Shown piece by piece: positions 4,273 to 5,023 of a stretch of 5,023 nucleotides of DNA (positions within the stretch are counted from its first letter, which is position 1; each line of letters opens with the position of its first letter). The position numbers were made by a program, and so were the translations under genes. Location of the stretch: contig DGQR01000207.1 of NCBI GenBank assembly GCA_002390825.1, positions 1 to 5,023 on the forward strand, written 5' to 3'. The stretch is from Rhodoferax sp. UBA4409. Lineage in GTDB: Bacteria; Pseudomonadota; Gammaproteobacteria; Burkholderiales; Burkholderiaceae_C. A model generated the notes under the pieces. The model had not been told where the DNA came from. It did no database searches and saw nothing but the letters and a program-made list of their open reading frames with translations.

Positions 4273-5023
4273 TTAGACGCGTTCAAAGATGCCGGCAGCC
4301 CCTTGGCCTGTGCCTACGCACATGGTGACCATGCCGTACTTCAGGTTGTTACGGCGCAGTGCGTGCACCACCGTGGCTGCACGGATGGCACCGGTAGCGC
4401 CAAGCGGGTGACCCAGCGCAATCGCGCCACCCATGGGGTTGACCTTGGACGGGTCCAGACCCAGGGTGTTGATCACGGCCAGCGACTGGGCCGCAAAGGC
4501 TTCGTTCAGCTCGAACCAGTCAATGTCCGAGTGCTGCAGACCGGCGTAACGCAGGGCGGCAGGGATGGCTTCGATCGGGCCGATACCCATGATTTCGGGT
4601 GGCACGCCACGGGCCGCAAAGCTCACAAAACGGGCTAGCGGAGTCAGGCCGAATTGCTTGACCGCTTTTTCGCTGGCCAGAATCAAAGCGCCTGCGCCAT
4701 CGCTGGTCTGCGAGCTGTTGCCGGCGGTCACGCTGCCGCGAGCAGCGAACACGGGCTTGAGCTTGGCCAGGCCTTCGATAGAGGTGTCTGGGCGTGGGCC
4801 TTCGTCGAGGTTCACGGTGCGGGTGCGGGTGGACACTTCGCCGGTTGCCAGGTTGGGAGTGCGCTCGATCACATCGATGGGCGTGATCTCGTCGGTGAAC
4901 TCGCCGGCTTGCTGGGCCTTGATGGCGCGCAGGTGGGATTCAAGGGCGAAGGCGTCTTGCATTTCGCGTGTCACCTTCCACTGCTGGGCGACCTTTTCTG
5001 CGGTCAGGCCCATGCCGTAGGCG
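4273..5023 (-). CDS. Thiolase, acetyl-CoA C-acyltransferase type (partial, 5' end outside window)
   Basis: Thiolase cleaves 3-ketoacyl-CoA with CoA to acetyl-CoA and a shortened acyl-CoA, the last step of beta-oxidation. The last 249 residues of a protein usually near 390-400 are visible; the frame is open through base 5023, so the ATG at 5013 is internal (preceded by A-Y-G). The N-terminal domain with the nucleophilic Cys is outside. Present are the T-A-G-N-S-S-Q-T-S-D-G-A-G-A substrate loop (about 4720-4680), the N-E-A-F motif (4506-4495), the G-G-A-I-A-L-G-H-P-L-G-A-T-G signature with catalytic His encoded at 4410-4408, and the C-terminal C-V-G-T-G-Q-G with catalytic Cys at 4320-4318. It is followed by a terminator, so it probably closes an upstream operon, plausibly one carrying a fadB-like gene. 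FadA-type is likelier than acetoacetyl-CoA thiolase, but this cannot be settled from the fragment. Confidence 0.95.
   Translation of the reverse strand, partial: AYGMGLTAEKVAQQWKVTREMQDAFALESHLRAIKAQQAGEFTDEITPIDVIERTPNLATGEVSTRTRTVNLDEGPRPDTSIEGLAKLKPVFAARGSVTAGNSSQTSDGAGALILASEKAVKQFGLTPLARFVSFAARGVPPEIMGIGPIEAIPAALRYAGLQHSDIDWFELNEAFAAQSLAVINTLGLDPSKVNPMGGAIALGHPLGATGAIRAATVVHALRRNNLKYGMVTMCVGTGQGAAGIFERV

Noticed and set aside
4265..4283. Direct repeat GACGCGTT flanking the thiolase stop codon
   Set aside because: Only 8 bp and partly fixed by coding sequence; no sign of an attachment or target site.

Overview
All six protein-coding genes in this window lie on the minus strand, so transcription runs from base 5023 towards base 1. 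The DNA is GC-rich. The protein sequences and a dispersed-looking intergenic repeat suggest a betaproteobacterium, most likely of the family Comamonadaceae (Rhodoferax/Acidovorax-like). That placement rests on remembered family resemblance, not on a search. The whole window is fatty-acyl-CoA metabolism; I see no RNA genes, mobile elements, CRISPR arrays or phage genes.

Layout in the direction of transcription: (1) the C-terminal two thirds of a thiolase (5023-4273), followed by a hairpin terminator with a cUUCGg loop; (2) a double-hotdog TesB-like acyl-CoA thioesterase (4193-3387); (3) after 33 bp, a crotonase-fold protein (3353-2589) whose active-site pattern is that of an ECI2-type delta3,delta2-enoyl-CoA isomerase rather than a hydratase; (4) a 188-bp intergenic region with a repeat-like stem-loop and, next to the regulator gene, a perfect 14-bp palindrome inside a probable promoter; (5) a TetR-family regulator (2400-1723); (6) an SDR of the trans-2-enoyl-CoA reductase / 2,4-dienoyl-CoA reductase type (1723-839); (7) an acyl-CoA dehydrogenase (842 to beyond base 1), open to the window edge.

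The regulator, SDR and acyl-CoA dehydrogenase are translationally coupled (TGATG and ATGA overlaps) and form one operon. It is probably autoregulated through the palindrome, which fits the published KstR2 operator consensus AnCAAGnnCTTGnT, and the regulator itself resembles KstR2. Thioesterase and isomerase form a second closely spaced pair behind the thiolase.

Taken together the enzymes cover the acyl-CoA dehydrogenation and thiolysis steps of beta-oxidation, plus the two auxiliary activities (enoyl-CoA isomerase and dienoyl/enoyl-CoA reductase) needed for unsaturated acyl chains, plus a thioesterase to release stalled acyl-CoAs. My working reading is an unsaturated or otherwise awkward acyl-CoA degradation module. 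Its true substrate (fatty acid, terpenoid or steroid side product) cannot be decided from sequence. I found no clearly novel system; the most notable points are the operator/regulator match and the non-canonical active sites of the SDR and the crotonase.
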